Origin: Peptococcaceae bacterium
Lineage (GTDB): Bacteria > Bacillota > Desulfitobacteriia > Desulfitobacteriales > Syntrophobotulaceae
Assembly: GCA_012517475.1 (NCBI GenBank)
Contig: JAAYUV010000007.1
Location: forward strand, 1-40,210
DNA: 40,210 nt
Reading direction: 5' to 3'
Within the stretch, counting starts at the first letter, position 1. Every line of letters starts with the position of its first letter. Below, piece by piece: positions 39,895 to 40,210 of this stretch. The translations under genes and the position numbers were made by a program. The notes under the pieces were generated by a model. It was not told the origin of the DNA. It searched no databases and saw only the letters and a list, made by a program, of their open reading frames with translations.

Positions 39895-40210
39895 TTGTAG
39901 TAAATATATGTTTATACTATATGAAAAAGAGAACTATTTCAATACTAAATACAAAATTTTCTATTTCATAAGAATTTTTAATGTTAAATACCTATGCCTA
40001 TAGTTTGGTCATTACCCTTGCTAAGAGAAACAAGAAATTAAGGATTCCTTATGGCCCGACTTTATTAACTAATTAGTTTCCCCTGATAAAGTCCAGTCAA
40101 ACAAAAACTAATCTCCGGATTCCTTCCCAGTTATACTCAGATTTATCCCGTTATTTCTTTTCTTTGTCTTAGTTTGTCTTCACCTTGAGCATTTTGGCAG
40201 CTCTTAGAAG
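39895..40210. other. AT-rich right edge without a recognisable gene
   Basis: Apart from the riboswitch promoter no gene is seen. On the minus strand a 13-codon open frame (reads RAAKMLKVKTN) runs in from the window's right edge and stops at 40169; it may be the tail of a neighbouring gene but is too short to judge. Confidence 0.3.
39914..39942 (-). promoter_or_regulatory. Candidate promoter for riboswitch 1
   Basis: TTGAAA (39937-39942) and TAGTAT (39914-39919) with a 17-base spacer on the minus strand, about 30 bases ahead of the P1 stem. An overlapping TATAAA at 20 bases and TATAGT at 15 bases are alternatives. Position is right for a short leader. Confidence 0.4.

Overview
The window reads like chromosome of an anaerobic, sulfur-respiring Firmicute of the Peptococcaceae/Desulfitobacteriaceae type. 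The reasons are strong AGGAGG ribosome sites, moderate to low GC, CprK/FNR-like regulators, a Tat-exported molybdoenzyme respiratory operon, many ferredoxin-type proteins and a Mrp/NifX/MinD-ferredoxin cluster typical of strict anaerobes. The lineage is an inference. No rRNA, tRNA, CRISPR or intact transposase was seen.

Layout. 0-2 kb: an MFS transporter remnant and two Crp/Fnr-family regulators. 2.1-5.4 kb: a GltD-like flavin oxidoreductase, then rfbA and rfbB (dTDP-4-keto-6-deoxyglucose synthesis) facing each other tail to tail. 5.4-14.5 kb: a sulfur island. It holds a phs/psr-like molybdopterin reductase operon (catalytic subunit, TorD chaperone, four-cluster ferredoxin, cytochrome b), a divergent LysR regulator, a split YeeE-TusA-YeeE sulfur uptake unit and two double-rhodanese lipoproteins. 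14.8-16.4 kb: a GT39-like membrane glycosyltransferase. 16.4-22.2 kb: one operon of wecE-type aminotransferase, GT2 glycosyltransferase, ATP-grasp enzyme and an SsuABC-type ABC importer. 22.3-24.4 kb: wreckage of a second reductase operon and a two-gene permease. 24.6-29.8 kb: small ferredoxin, two NifX-family proteins, Mrp ATPase, metallo-beta-lactamase-fold protein, two MinD-ferredoxin ATPases, DUF134 regulator and DUF5320 protein, resembling the Mo-Cu 'orange protein' gene neighbourhood. 30.0-33.5 kb: truncated TauE, an unknown fragment, a dynamin-like GTPase lacking its P-loop, and an MFS transporter.

33.5-39.9 kb is the most notable part. It is a leftward array of cation/proton antiporter, UspA, DUF190, UspA fused to an enolase piece, enolase tail, HAD phosphatase and a pair of MutS-like ATPases. 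Two RNA elements, in front of the antiporter and in front of the mutS pair, fit the fluoride (crcB-motif) riboswitch, including pseudoknot pairing that differs in sequence between the copies but is preserved in structure. The gene set matches what is known of fluoride-riboswitch regulons, yet no crcB or ClC fluoride exporter is present here. I interpret this as a fluoride-stress operon.

A second theme is decay. At least ten junctions join pieces of genes (MFS/crp; torD'-cytb-ferredoxin'-psrA'-permease'; TauE'; dynamin'; mutS'; uspA::eno'::eno''). Most keep the original gene order with the middle missing, which suggests repeated deletions, although chimeric assembly or amplification artefacts must be excluded. 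Domain calls come from recognising motifs by eye; no database search was run.
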